A stretch of 64,000 nucleotides of DNA from Salegentibacter sp. Hel_I_6. GTDB taxonomy: Bacteria; Bacteroidota; Bacteroidia; Flavobacteriales; Flavobacteriaceae. Below are positions 38,000-45,713 of the stretch, in pieces. Under the pieces are notes generated by a model. It made no database searches. It was given only the letters and a program-made list of their open reading frames with translations, and had not been told where the DNA came from. How positions within the stretch are numbered: position 1 is the stretch's first letter; each line of letters starts with the position of its first letter. The translations under genes were made by a program, and so were the position numbers. The stretch lies in assembly GCF_000745315.1 (NCBI RefSeq), contig NZ_JQNQ01000001.1:3224001-3288000 (forward strand), read 5' to 3'.

Positions 38000-38374
38000 A
38001 TGAAAAGTGAGGACAATTTAAATGAACTATTGTTTTCTTGGGAAAACACATATAAGAAAGGTCAATTGACACTTTGGATTTTTATGGCACTTCAAGAAAG
38101 CCGAAAATACGTCGATGAAATTAAAAGTTTCATTGAAAAGAAATCGAACGGAACAATAAGTTGCGAAGAACAAAGCTTATATAGAGCATTAAGAAAATAT
38201 GAACATATTAATGTTTTAACTTTTGAGTTAAAAGAAGGAAATAAAGGTCCTGAAAGAAAATATTATTCTTTGACAAATTTAGGACACGAACTTTTCGTTC
38301 AGTTTGTGAATAGAAACATTAAACTTTTTTATTCAGAAGAAATTAAAAACATTTTAAAATTAAATGAGCAATGA
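38000..38374 (+). CDS. PadR-family transcriptional regulator (cassette 9)
   Basis: A 124-residue repressor-type winged-helix protein. TLWIFMALQESRKYVDEIKSFI, SLYRALRKYEHINVLTFEL and GPERKYYSLTNLGHELFVQF follow the PadR fold: a recognition helix, a wing with the typical (K/R)YY(S/T)LT motif, and a C-terminal dimerization helix. It overlaps the next gene by four bases (ATGA). A promoter and a 9-base dyad directly upstream suggest that it controls its own two-gene cassette. Ligand unknown. Confidence 0.85.
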   Translation: MKSEDNLNELLFSWENTYKKGQLTLWIFMALQESRKYVDEIKSFIEKKSNGTISCEEQSLYRALRKYEHINVLTFELKEGNKGPERKYYSLTNLGHELFVQFVNRNIKLFYSEEIKNILKLNEQ

Positions 38375-38790
38375 AAACCATCACACTTGATTTAATGAAA
38401 TTTGCACTAACTGTAACAATACTAACTATATTATTTAGATATTCTTTGAGTTACGGAATAGAAAACCTATTAGGGATTGTAATTACTCTATCCGCAGTAA
38501 TTTACGGGATTTCAATGTTTATATCTGGTTGGTATTTTGGAAGAAAGGATGGAGAATACTTACCAATATTTGATGTCGGATTCAGATTTCATCTTACAAC
38601 ATATTTAATTCATAATGGGATATCATTATTGTGGATTGGACTTGGATTTGGCTCAAAATATGAAAACTTAAATGTTCCTATTATGGTTGTTATTATTTGG
38701 GGTGTTTTTCTATTAATACATTTCATCTTTTATCTTTGGGCAAGAAGAAATTCAATTCATAATTTGAATAAAGAAGACATATTTGAATAA
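38371..38790 (+). CDS. Four-helix membrane protein (cassette 9)
   Basis: A 139-residue integral membrane protein with about four hydrophobic helices (residues ~8-27, 33-53, 70-90, 103-124), family unrecognised. It overlaps padR by four bases, so the two are co-translated. PadR regulators are often paired with membrane proteins of unknown function, where the repressor senses membrane-active compounds. That role is inferred only. Confidence 0.7.
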   Translation: MKTITLDLMKFALTVTILTILFRYSLSYGIENLLGIVITLSAVIYGISMFISGWYFGRKDGEYLPIFDVGFRFHLTTYLIHNGISLLWIGLGFGSKYENLNVPIMVVIIWGVFLLIHFIFYLWARRNSIHNLNKEDIFE

Positions 38791-38798
38791 TGAAAACA

Positions 38799-38928
38799 GT
38801 AGCTAACAGCATATAAAAACAATGCTTAAGTTAGTCTCAAATCGAAGTTTCGTACTCATTTGCTACGTTGGTTTTCATGCGGACAATCAAGCTTGCCAGG
38901 TGCACTGTTTTTATACGAGACGTTGTAA
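38799..38928 (+). repeat. attC of cassette 9
   Basis: R'' AGTAGCTAAC complements the cassette start TTAGCTAC. Main attC type with diverged middle; ends TTTTTATACGAGACG\|TTGTAAC. Confidence 0.85.
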
Positions 38929-38974
38929 CGCATTTACAAAAACACAAAAGCTGATTATTATCTGACAGAAAAAT

Positions 38975-39586
38975 ATGATAAAAACAAAACTCCTAATCTC
39001 TTTAGCCATATTATTCATTGCCTCCTGCTCTGCTCAAGAAAAGGAAATAGAAAAAGACCTGCAAAGTTGTATAAAACAAGAACTTAAAGATTTAAGACCA
39101 GAGAGCACTGATTTTTATAAAATTATGGTTGAGATGGAAGAGAGGATGTTGGAAAAGGGAGTTTTAAAAGATAACAAAAGGAAAGATTATCAGAATTTGT
39201 TTGGTAACATTTCTCCAGAATCTGAAAAGATAGAAGAATTTTACAAGGAAAATATAGAATACTTAGACAACAACTTTCCATTTCATCTTTTTCTTGCCAA
39301 TGATATAATATTCAACCAATGCCCATATAAAGTTTCCTCCTCAAATAAAGAGCAACAGATCTATAAACAAGGGGAACTACAAAACAAAATAATGGAAAGC
39401 GGTTTTGAGAATTTAAAATTGAACAAAAAACTGATCACGAATGTTAGGGAATCCGATTTTCAAAAAATTGTTTATAGGGCGCCAGTCATTCTTCTAACAT
39501 TGATCAATATTGATCGGAAATTTAATCCCGACCGTGAAAAAATTGAAGAGTATAAAAAAGATAGACACTTTCTCAATAAAAATTAA
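38975..39586 (+). CDS. Hypothetical lipoprotein (cassette 10)
   Basis: A 203-residue lipoprotein (signal MIKTKLLISLAILFIASC, lipobox IASC). The mature part is helical and charged, with two cysteines (QSCIKQEL and FNQCPYK) that could pair. No family was recognised. The leader is 52 bp with no clear promoter. It is probably anchored in the outer membrane facing the periplasm. Confidence 0.65.
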   Translation: MIKTKLLISLAILFIASCSAQEKEIEKDLQSCIKQELKDLRPESTDFYKIMVEMEERMLEKGVLKDNKRKDYQNLFGNISPESEKIEEFYKENIEYLDNNFPFHLFLANDIIFNQCPYKVSSSNKEQQIYKQGELQNKIMESGFENLKLNKKLITNVRESDFQKIVYRAPVILLTLINIDRKFNPDREKIEEYKKDRHFLNKN

Positions 39587-39589
39587 AAC

Positions 39590-39723
39590 GCGTTACAACA
39601 ATATATAAAAACAATGCTCAAATATTGTCTTGAATCGAAACTCTGCGCTCGCTTGCAACGCCTGATCGTCCTGCGGACAATCACGCTCGCCGGCTCGCAC
39701 AGTTTTTATACGAGACGTTGTAT
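39590..39723 (+). repeat. attC of cassette 10
   Basis: R'' GCGTTACAAC complements the start TTGTAACGC over nine bases. Main type: TATAAAAACAATGC, GCTCGCTTGCAACGCC, GTCCTGCGGAC hairpin, TTTTTATACGAGACG\|TTGTATAC. Confidence 0.9.
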
Positions 39724-40177
39724 ACTATTGCTGGCAGCGAATGGTCTTCTTTTGAGGATCCTGGGCTGATTTTAGGAGGTATAGCTAAAGGAAAGAGAAG
39801 GACATACTTTTTGGTAGTGTCCCCAAGTATTTAGCGATGAGATCGTGGAGAGTTTTTTAACTATCCAAACGTTATCACGTTACTAATACTTGAGGTTAAG
39901 GTAGTTGAAGTTTTGGAAATAGTCTATGGGGCAACTCCCTTAATTTTTTACTTTAGCTATACGGACAATTTGAAAAGCCCTCCCCTTATTTCACGGATGT
40001 TTAGATCTACTTCTAAACACAATGTAAACGGGGCACGGACCTTAAAAGAAGTATTTTTATTTTTGCGCTTCAATCAACAGTCTCTGTTAACCTGATCCTG
40101 GCAGATAAGATAAACAGCATACAACACCATCTAACTGCAATAGCCGCAAAAATGCGACTACGGCAGTTAGATCAACG
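39718..40177 (+). repeat. 460-bp cassette, dispersed copy 7 (cassette 11)
   Basis: Full-length copy of the 460-bp unit, apparently identical to tandem copy 1, inserted at a G\|TT boundary between cassettes 10 and 12. Its presence away from the tandem block shows that it moves as a unit. Confidence 0.85.
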
Positions 40178-40197
40178 TTGGCAACAAGCTCCGAAAA

Positions 40198-40662
40198 ATG
40201 AAAAGACAACATTTCATATTCGCTTTATTTCTTCTGACCATTATTGGCTGTGGAAGCATAAATAACGGATTAGAAAAAGAAAAAATAGTTTTTAAACCAG
40301 AAGATACTGGAATTAGAAAAACCTACACGATTCGAGTACCCGATCTTGAGGAAAACGAAAAGACAATACTCCAAGAATTCGGAGGGCACGGACACGGATT
40401 TAGAGTTGTTTATGCGGACTCTTCAATAATTTATTATACCAATGATGACGCTATCGCAACTCCAAATTTCAAGAACTATGAAACTATAGGTTGGCTGGGA
40501 TTTGATCTTTTGAATAAGAAAAAAGATACAATTGTTCACGGACAACAGGACAATGGACTTTTTTGGAAAGAAATAAAAGTAGGTGAAGAGTTTATTGGCT
40601 ATCTAAATGTTTCACCAGCTGATAAAGAACTTTTTGATGAATCGATAAAAACACTGAAATAA
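40198..40662 (+). CDS. Hypothetical lipoprotein (cassette 12; duplicate of 56185)
   Basis: A 154-residue lipoprotein (MKRQHFIFALFLLTIIGC, lipobox IIGC). The mature domain includes KTYTIRVPDLEENEKTILQE and GGHGHGFRVVYADSSIIYYT with a glycine-histidine stretch; family unknown. The amino-acid sequence is identical to the cassette 26 protein, so one cassette has been copied. Here the attC is broken by an IS1111-type element. Confidence 0.7.
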   Translation: MKRQHFIFALFLLTIIGCGSINNGLEKEKIVFKPEDTGIRKTYTIRVPDLEENEKTILQEFGGHGHGFRVVYADSSIIYYTNDDAIATPNFKNYETIGWLGFDLLNKKKDTIVHGQQDNGLFWKEIKVGEEFIGYLNVSPADKELFDESIKTLK

Positions 40663-40683
40663 AGCCAGTTGCCAACAATATAT

Positions 40684-40979
40684 CCTATGAAAAGCAATAA
40701 CCTGCTCTCTCAAATTTAATATTTTAATTTTTCTTATTTCATTCCTATATATATTTTAACGCGTTTAATTCTGATTGAAGCTTTGCTTCAGTTAGAATTC
40801 AATGCAAAATAACCTGCTCCGCATCCTATATGTGGTCACTTCTAATGAGTGCCACCAGCATCATTATGATTGGTTAATTAAGTCTATCCACTAGCTAAAA
40901 AATGTGATCCTGAAATGGCCACCTATATTGTTTTGTGGTATAGACTTTTAATATTTTGAGCTTGGTCATGAGTTATAGA
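40684..40979 (-). ncRNA. Candidate bridge RNA region of the IS1111-type element
   Basis: The 296 bases after the transposase stop are non-coding and structured, with the hairpin TTCTGATTGAAGC / GCTTCAGTTAGAA near 40770-40800. AATAACCTGCTC occurs twice. The upstream non-coding end is only 59 bp. IS1111-type elements are known to carry the guide (bridge) RNA downstream of the transposase, so this is the expected place. RNA ends and guide loops cannot be set by eye. Confidence 0.4.
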
Positions 40980-42035
40980 TTATGATATCACTCCAATTTC
41001 ATAAGGAGTTTTAGTTTTAATCACTGCTAAAGTTCGGCTCAGTAATTTGTGAGCCACTTTTACTATTATTTTTTTGACGTCTTTGCCCAGGTGCTGGCGA
41101 TAATAAGCCTGCATTACAGGATCTGTTCTAATTGCCTGCCATGCAGCTTCCACAAAATATGATCGGATTAGTCTGTGACACCTGGGGTTCATCCCCATTG
41201 ATTTTGAATTAACTCCACTTTGATATATGCTGGGAGCCAAACCAACATAACCTGCCAAATGTTTTAAGCTGCTAAATCGCCTTAGATCACCCAGTTCAGC
41301 GATGATTCCAACTGCTACAATTCCTCCAATACCAGGAATGCTCCTTAGTAGATAGAAATCCTGCTTAAAATGTTTACGGCAATAAGCTCTTAACTGGCTC
41401 GATACATCTCGAAGTTCCTTATCAATAAAACGAAAATTACGCATCTTACTGGCCATACATTCCCTTGCAGTACCAAAAACAAACTTTTGGCTATCTACCC
41501 AATGACGAAAATCGTGGCTCCAGTGATCATTATCAAACTCAGGAGGAACTTTGACTCCATAATAGAGCAACTGCATTTTAATTACAGATTTGACACGTCT
41601 GAAGTCTTTAACCAGTTCATTACGGCGTCGGAAAAGGCTACGGAGTTCTTCCCGTTCTATATCGGGAACTATGATACTCTCAAGACGACCGTCTTTGAGT
41701 TCTCTGCTAATGAGCTGGGCATCGATTCTATCGGTTTTGGTGTATCGTTCTTTTCCCTTTCGTTGAATATCGGCCGGATTTACCACCAGGGATCTCCAGC
41801 CAAAATTTACAAAACTACGATGAGCAGCATAACCACAACAACCCGCTTCATAGGCAGTGGAGACTTCGTGGTCCGGAAAATGTTTTTGAACATATTCCCG
41901 TAACTTCTCAGGCTCCGGTGGCATAGTAAAAGATTTACCGGCAAAAAGATCGGTGCTGCAGTGTATTTTCCAGCTCCTCTTGTGGATGTCAATTCCTATG
42001 AATAACTTTGGTAAGGCAGTAACTCGGGATTCCAT
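40980..42035 (-). CDS. IS110-family transposase (IS1111 type)
   Basis: A 351-residue RNA-guided DNA recombinase. The N-terminal RuvC-like domain has D16 (GIDIHK), E63 (YEAG), D102 and D105 (KTDRIDAQLI), the DEDD tetrad. The C-terminal Transposase_20 domain has LRSIPGIGGIVAVGIIAELG and GLAPSIYQSG with the probable catalytic Ser273. All expected residues are present, so it is likely active. Cuts and joins DNA at attC as directed by its bridge RNA. Confidence 0.95.
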   Translation of the reverse strand: MESRVTALPKLFIGIDIHKRSWKIHCSTDLFAGKSFTMPPEPEKLREYVQKHFPDHEVSTAYEAGCCGYAAHRSFVNFGWRSLVVNPADIQRKGKERYTKTDRIDAQLISRELKDGRLESIIVPDIEREELRSLFRRRNELVKDFRRVKSVIKMQLLYYGVKVPPEFDNDHWSHDFRHWVDSQKFVFGTARECMASKMRNFRFIDKELRDVSSQLRAYCRKHFKQDFYLLRSIPGIGGIVAVGIIAELGDLRRFSSLKHLAGYVGLAPSIYQSGVNSKSMGMNPRCHRLIRSYFVEAAWQAIRTDPVMQAYYRQHLGKDVKKIIVKVAHKLLSRTLAVIKTKTPYEIGVIS

Positions 42036-42094
42036 ATCTTTAGTTTTTATGGTGAATATTAAAGATACTCGATTACTGCTTTTTCATTGATGCT

Positions 42095-42209
42095 AAAAAC
42101 AATGCTCAATTTGTTCTTGAATCGAAACCCCGTGTTCGCTTGCATAGCGGATTGTCCTGCGGACAATCACGCTCGCCCGCTCGCACAGTTTTTATACGGG
42201 ACGTTAGTG
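42095..42209 (+). repeat. attC of cassette 12 (right part, split by IS)
   Basis: Resumes AAAAACAATGCTCAATTTG and ends TTTTTATACGGGACG\|TTAGTGG. The left part (GTTGCCAACAATATAT) is at 40668-40683. It differs from the twin attC 26 by about two bases. Confidence 0.88.
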
Positions 42210-42233
42210 GCAATTTAATAACCAAATTTACCT

Positions 42234-43427
42234 ATGAAGATAAAACTTTTTATCAACTACATTTTTCTTGTTTTACTATTTGCAACAAATACGCTTTTTT
42301 CACAAACTAATTATCAAAAAGACTTTATTGAAATTTGGACAGACATCGATAATCATTACGCATATTTAGATCAGCAAGACATTGATTGGGAGAAGGTCAG
42401 GGAAATTTACGAACCGAAAGCTGCAAAAGTATCAAATGACTATGAATTTATTCAGTTTTTAGAAAGCGTTTTAAATGAACTTCATAACGGTCATTCCTCA
42501 CTAAATACAAACTTAAAATCATCCAATAGGTTAATCCCTTCGGGTTCGGATATCTATGTTGAAAAATCAGGTAATAAATATTACATAAAGGATTTGCGAA
42601 AAGGCTTTGGTGCAGACTTATCGGGTCTAAAAATCGGAATGGAAGTCAAACTTTTCAACGGTAAACCCATTCAAGGTCAATTGACAAAATTCCTTCCAAT
42701 ATTTACGGACGAACCCACTCAAGAAATGTATCAGTATGCTCTTGATATGCTCTTTGCGGGCACACACGATACGGAGAGGGAAGTTACAGTATTTGAAAAA
42801 GGGATGGAAAAAACATATTGTCCGATTTCATACAGAAATAGGGATGAATTGTTATATAGCAAAATTTTTAATAACAGCACTGCGTATATCAAAATCAACA
42901 ATTCCTTAGGGAACAATAATCTGATTGCAGCGTTTGACCAAACACTTGATAGTTTACTTCATTATCAAAATCTAATCATTGATTTGACCGAAACGCCGGG
43001 AGGAGGAAATACAACCGTTGCACGAGCTGTAATGGGAAGATTTACTAACAAACTTCTTCCTTATCAAATTCACGAGTTTGATGAAAAAGAATACCAAACT
43101 AAGAGACATTGGATGGAATATGTGACACCAAGAAAAGATGTCTACAAAGGTAAGGTTTATATACTTGTAGGACATTGGACCGGAAGTATGGGAGAAGGTA
43201 TGGCAATTGGTTTTGATGGAATGAAACGAGCGAAAATTATTGGAACTCAAATGGCAGGACTCCTCGGTGCTATTTCAAATTTTCAACTGAGTGAAACTAA
43301 GATAGGTTTTCAGTTTCCTACCGAAAGACTATATCATATAAACGGGACGCCCAGAGAAAAATTTGTTCCCGGAATTTTGACTGAGCACACTGAAGAGACA
43401 ATGCAAAAAGCCAGAGAAATCAGATAA
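42234..43427 (+). CDS. S41 family serine peptidase, secreted (cassette 13)
   Basis: A 397-residue peptidase of the C-terminal-processing type. A signal peptide (about residues 1-23, NTLFSQ) is followed by an N-terminal helical part, a PDZ-like segment (KIGMEVKLFNGKPIQGQL, about 133-150) and the catalytic domain with the nucleophile Ser318 in GHWTGSMGEG. LTETPGGGNTTVARA forms the substrate-binding turn. It probably cleaves peptides in the periplasm. A second, unrelated S41 cassette gene lies at 54281. Confidence 0.85.
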   Translation: MKIKLFINYIFLVLLFATNTLFSQTNYQKDFIEIWTDIDNHYAYLDQQDIDWEKVREIYEPKAAKVSNDYEFIQFLESVLNELHNGHSSLNTNLKSSNRLIPSGSDIYVEKSGNKYYIKDLRKGFGADLSGLKIGMEVKLFNGKPIQGQLTKFLPIFTDEPTQEMYQYALDMLFAGTHDTEREVTVFEKGMEKTYCPISYRNRDELLYSKIFNNSTAYIKINNSLGNNNLIAAFDQTLDSLLHYQNLIIDLTETPGGGNTTVARAVMGRFTNKLLPYQIHEFDEKEYQTKRHWMEYVTPRKDVYKGKVYILVGHWTGSMGEGMAIGFDGMKRAKIIGTQMAGLLGAISNFQLSETKIGFQFPTERLYHINGTPREKFVPGILTEHTEETMQKAREIR

Positions 43428-43433
43428 AGAAAC

Positions 43434-43571
43434 TGCCACTAACATTATATAAAAACAATGCTTTAATTTAGTCTCAAATCGGAACTATGTGCGTTTTTTG
43501 CTACGCCTGATTTTTCCTACGGAAAATCAACGCTGGCAATCGCCGCACAGTTTTTATACGAGACGTTAGCA
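43434..43571 (+). repeat. attC of cassette 13
   Basis: R'' TGCCACTAAC complements the start TTAGTGGCA over nine bases. The middle part (GTGCGTTTTTTGCTACGCC, then TCCTACGGA) resembles attC 7/8. Ends TTTTTATACGAGACG\|TTAGC. Confidence 0.9.
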
Positions 43572-43584
43572 AACATTAATAAAA

Positions 43585-44376
43585 ATGAACGATACAATAT
43601 CAAAATGGAAACCCGAACTGTATAATGATAAACATTCATTCGTTTATCATTACGGAGAAAATCTGATAAAATTGCTCGATCCAAAAAATAATGAACGGAT
43701 TTTGGATTTAGGGTGTGGATCTGGACAATTGACTTTTAAAATAAACGAACTAGCAAAAGAAGCAGTGGGCATTGATAAATCTGATGAGATGATTGCAGAT
43801 GCCAAATTAAAATTCCCTGATGTTAAATTTCAGGTTGCAGATGCCGGAAATTTTAGTTTCGATAAAAAATTTGACTCGATTTTTTCAAACGCAGCACTTC
43901 ATTGGGTAAAAGACTATAAGAGTGCAGTAAAATGTATGTATGAAAATCTGAAGCCGACTGGAAAAGTTGTGGTTGAATTTGGAGGAAAAGGAAATGTGCA
44001 AACTATAGTGCAGCAATTGAGAGATTCTTTGCGAAACAGAGGTTATATAAAACAATCTAATTTGGATTTATGGTATTTCCCATCAATAGGTGAATATTCA
44101 ACTGAACTTGAATCGGCTGGTTTCAGGGTGCTTTTCGCAGAGCATTATGATCGACCGACAGAACTTGCAGACGAGAATTCTGGAATAAAGGATTGGATTT
44201 CAATGTTTGCAGGGAGTTTTTTCTTCGGAGTCACCAATAATCATATTGAGGAAATTAAAAATGAAGTACAAGAAAATATAAAAGAAAAATGTTTAATTGA
44301 CGGGAAATGGTTTGCAGACTATAAAAGGATTAGAATAATCGCAATAAAACAAGAAACGTTTGCTAACAACATATAA
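43585..44376 (+). CDS. SAM-dependent class I methyltransferase (cassette 14)
   Basis: A 263-residue methyltransferase of the trans-aconitate/biotin-pathway-like type. Motif I ILDLGCGSGQLTFKI (about residues 40-54), the acidic loop AVGIDKSDEMI, VADAGNFSF and FSNAALHWVKDY all bind SAM or shape the active site. Substrate unknown. The last residues FANNI and the stop are encoded by the R'' end of the attC, so the reading frame runs into the recombination site. The leader is 19 bp with no promoter. Confidence 0.88.
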   Translation: MNDTISKWKPELYNDKHSFVYHYGENLIKLLDPKNNERILDLGCGSGQLTFKINELAKEAVGIDKSDEMIADAKLKFPDVKFQVADAGNFSFDKKFDSIFSNAALHWVKDYKSAVKCMYENLKPTGKVVVEFGGKGNVQTIVQQLRDSLRNRGYIKQSNLDLWYFPSIGEYSTELESAGFRVLFAEHYDRPTELADENSGIKDWISMFAGSFFFGVTNNHIEEIKNEVQENIKEKCLIDGKWFADYKRIRIIAIKQETFANNI

Positions 44377-44489
44377 AAACAATGCTTAATTTGTTTGGAA
44401 TCGAAACTCCGTGCTCGCTTGCAACGCCTGATTGTCCTGCGGACAATCAAGCTCGCCCGCTCGCAAAGTTTTTATACGAGACGTTACCA
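44358..44489 (+). repeat. attC of cassette 14
   Basis: R'' GTTTGCTAAC complements TTAGCAAAC. Its TATAA supplies the methyltransferase stop codon. Main type; ends TTTTTATACGAGACG\|TTACC. Confidence 0.9.
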
Positions 44490-44525
44490 ACAATAGCTCC
44501 TGAAAAAAAATAAAACCAAATTGGA

Positions 44526-44708
44526 ATGAAAATTAATAAAATAGGATTCTATATTTTAAACGTGATTTTATTCTCTGCAATAATAATCGGACAGTATGAA
44601 TGGATAGAGCCACAGACTGTAATTTCAATATTTATAATACCAGCGTTTATATTATCTGCATCCTTGACCTATGGAGTAACAAATAAAAAAACTAATAGAA
44701 ATGAATAA
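44526..44708 (+). CDS. Two-helix small membrane protein (cassette 15)
   Basis: A 60-residue protein with two transmembrane helices (IGFYILNVILFSAIIIG and VISIFIIPAFILSASLTYG) and a basic tail. Function unknown. A close relative (MKINKVGYYILNAILF) is encoded in cassette 35 at 63526, and both cassettes share the leader words ATAGCTCCTGA. It overlaps a second small membrane gene by eight bases. Confidence 0.65.
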   Translation: MKINKIGFYILNVILFSAIIIGQYEWIEPQTVISIFIIPAFILSASLTYGVTNKKTNRNE

Positions 44709-44850
44709 AGTTCGAATAACAGGGTTAGTTATCCTTCTTTTTGGCTTGGCAGCACATTTTTTAATGGATTTGAACGGATTTTGGATTGGAGCAAGTATAG
44801 GAATTGGAATTGGACTTCTGGTGATAGGGAAAATTAAAAAAGTTTGGTGA
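44701..44850 (+). CDS. 49-residue membrane peptide (cassette 15)
   Basis: ATG frame MNKVRITGLVILLFGLAAHF continuing to GIGIGLLVIGKIKKVW, with two hydrophobic stretches and a glycine-rich repeat. It starts eight bases before the stop of the preceding gene (ATGAATAA). Overlap, codon use and hydrophobicity support it as real although it is short. The pair could act together; function is unknown. Confidence 0.55.
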   Translation: MNKVRITGLVILLFGLAAHFLMDLNGFWIGASIGIGIGLLVIGKIKKVW

Positions 44851-44914
44851 CCGACTTGAAAAATGACACAAAAAATTACTGTTCGTTTTGCCCTTACTCG
44901 GTCGCGTCGCTAAA

Positions 44915-45046
44915 GTTGGTAACAACATATAAAAACAATGCTTAATTTATTCTCGAATCGAAGTTTCGTGCTCGCTTGCAACGCCTGATTGTCCTGCGGA
45001 CAATCAAGCTCGCCAGCTCGCACTGTTTTTATACGAGACGTTGGCA
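44915..45046 (+). repeat. attC of cassette 15
   Basis: R'' GTTGGTAAC complements TTACCAAC. Main type; ends ACTGTTTTTATACGAGACG\|TTGGCAG. Confidence 0.9.
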
Positions 45047-45084
45047 GCAATGCGGCAAAAAAAATTTAGATTGAAAATAAATAT

Positions 45085-45699
45085 ATGATTAAAATTTATC
45101 GAGCACACTTACTTATCGGAATCCTCTATTTTTTCCTTTATAATTCGGCTTATGCTCAAGATTTAGATGATCCTAAAGAAAATGAATCTACCGACAACAT
45201 TGAAATTGGAATTAAACCACAATTTACGGCAATTATGGTTCCATTTGAAAATTATCCATCTGATAGAAACCCTGATTATGAAATTGGAAATAACTCTAGA
45301 ATTTATGGTCTTGAAATTTCAGCGTCATTAAATTATAAATCTATCATTGGATTTGGAGCAGGAATTGGTTCAGAAAAGATTTTATTAGAAAATGAAACTA
45401 TCGAATATTTTCCCGTATTTATTGAATTAACCCCATTTCCAGTGAAAAATCCGAAAAAAGGTTTTGCATCATTTTCTGGAAGAATTGGAACTCATCTAGG
45501 AAATTTAGATAAAAAAGGATTTTATTTAAGAGCGGATTTAGGTTATTACATTCCTTTGGTTGAACATATCACTCTATATTTTAAAGGCTTATATACACAT
45601 CAAACTTTATTTAAAACATTTTCTAATTCAAGAAGACCTACAAATAGGTATACCTTCGATGGAGTTGGTTTCGGTTTTGGTTTAGAATTTTATCTTTAA
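45085..45699 (+). CDS. Outer-membrane beta-barrel-like protein (cassette 16)
   Basis: A 204-residue secreted protein (signal MIKIYRAHLLIGILYFFLYN to about AYAQ). Alternating aromatic/polar strands with many glycines (IGFGAGIGSEK, FSGRIGTHLG, LRADLGYYI) end in GVGFGFGLEFYL, a typical barrel closing strand. Family not recognised; could be a small outer-membrane barrel. Its attC carries a group II intron. Confidence 0.65.
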   Translation: MIKIYRAHLLIGILYFFLYNSAYAQDLDDPKENESTDNIEIGIKPQFTAIMVPFENYPSDRNPDYEIGNNSRIYGLEISASLNYKSIIGFGAGIGSEKILLENETIEYFPVFIELTPFPVKNPKKGFASFSGRIGTHLGNLDKKGFYLRADLGYYIPLVEHITLYFKGLYTHQTLFKTFSNSRRPTNRYTFDGVGFGFGLEFYL

Positions 45700-45713
45700 A
45701 CGCACAGCTGCCA

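Larger units (their letters stand above)
40684..42094 (-). mobile_element. IS110-family element, IS1111 subgroup, inserted in attC of cassette 12
   Basis: A 1411-bp element. Compared with the intact attC of the twin cassette 26 (ACAATATAT+AAAAACAATGC), the insert is exact and without target duplication. Subterminal inverted repeats ATGAAAAAGCAGTAA and ATGAAAAGCAATAA lie 7 and 3 bases from the ends, the hallmark of the IS1111 subgroup. Several IS1111 elements are known to target attC sites. The transposase is intact. Confidence 0.9.

Noticed and set aside
44484..44923. Classical toxin-antitoxin pair in cassette 15
   Set aside because: Both small proteins are hydrophobic and neither resembles a known toxin or a DNA-binding antitoxin; reported only as a pair of unknown membrane proteins.
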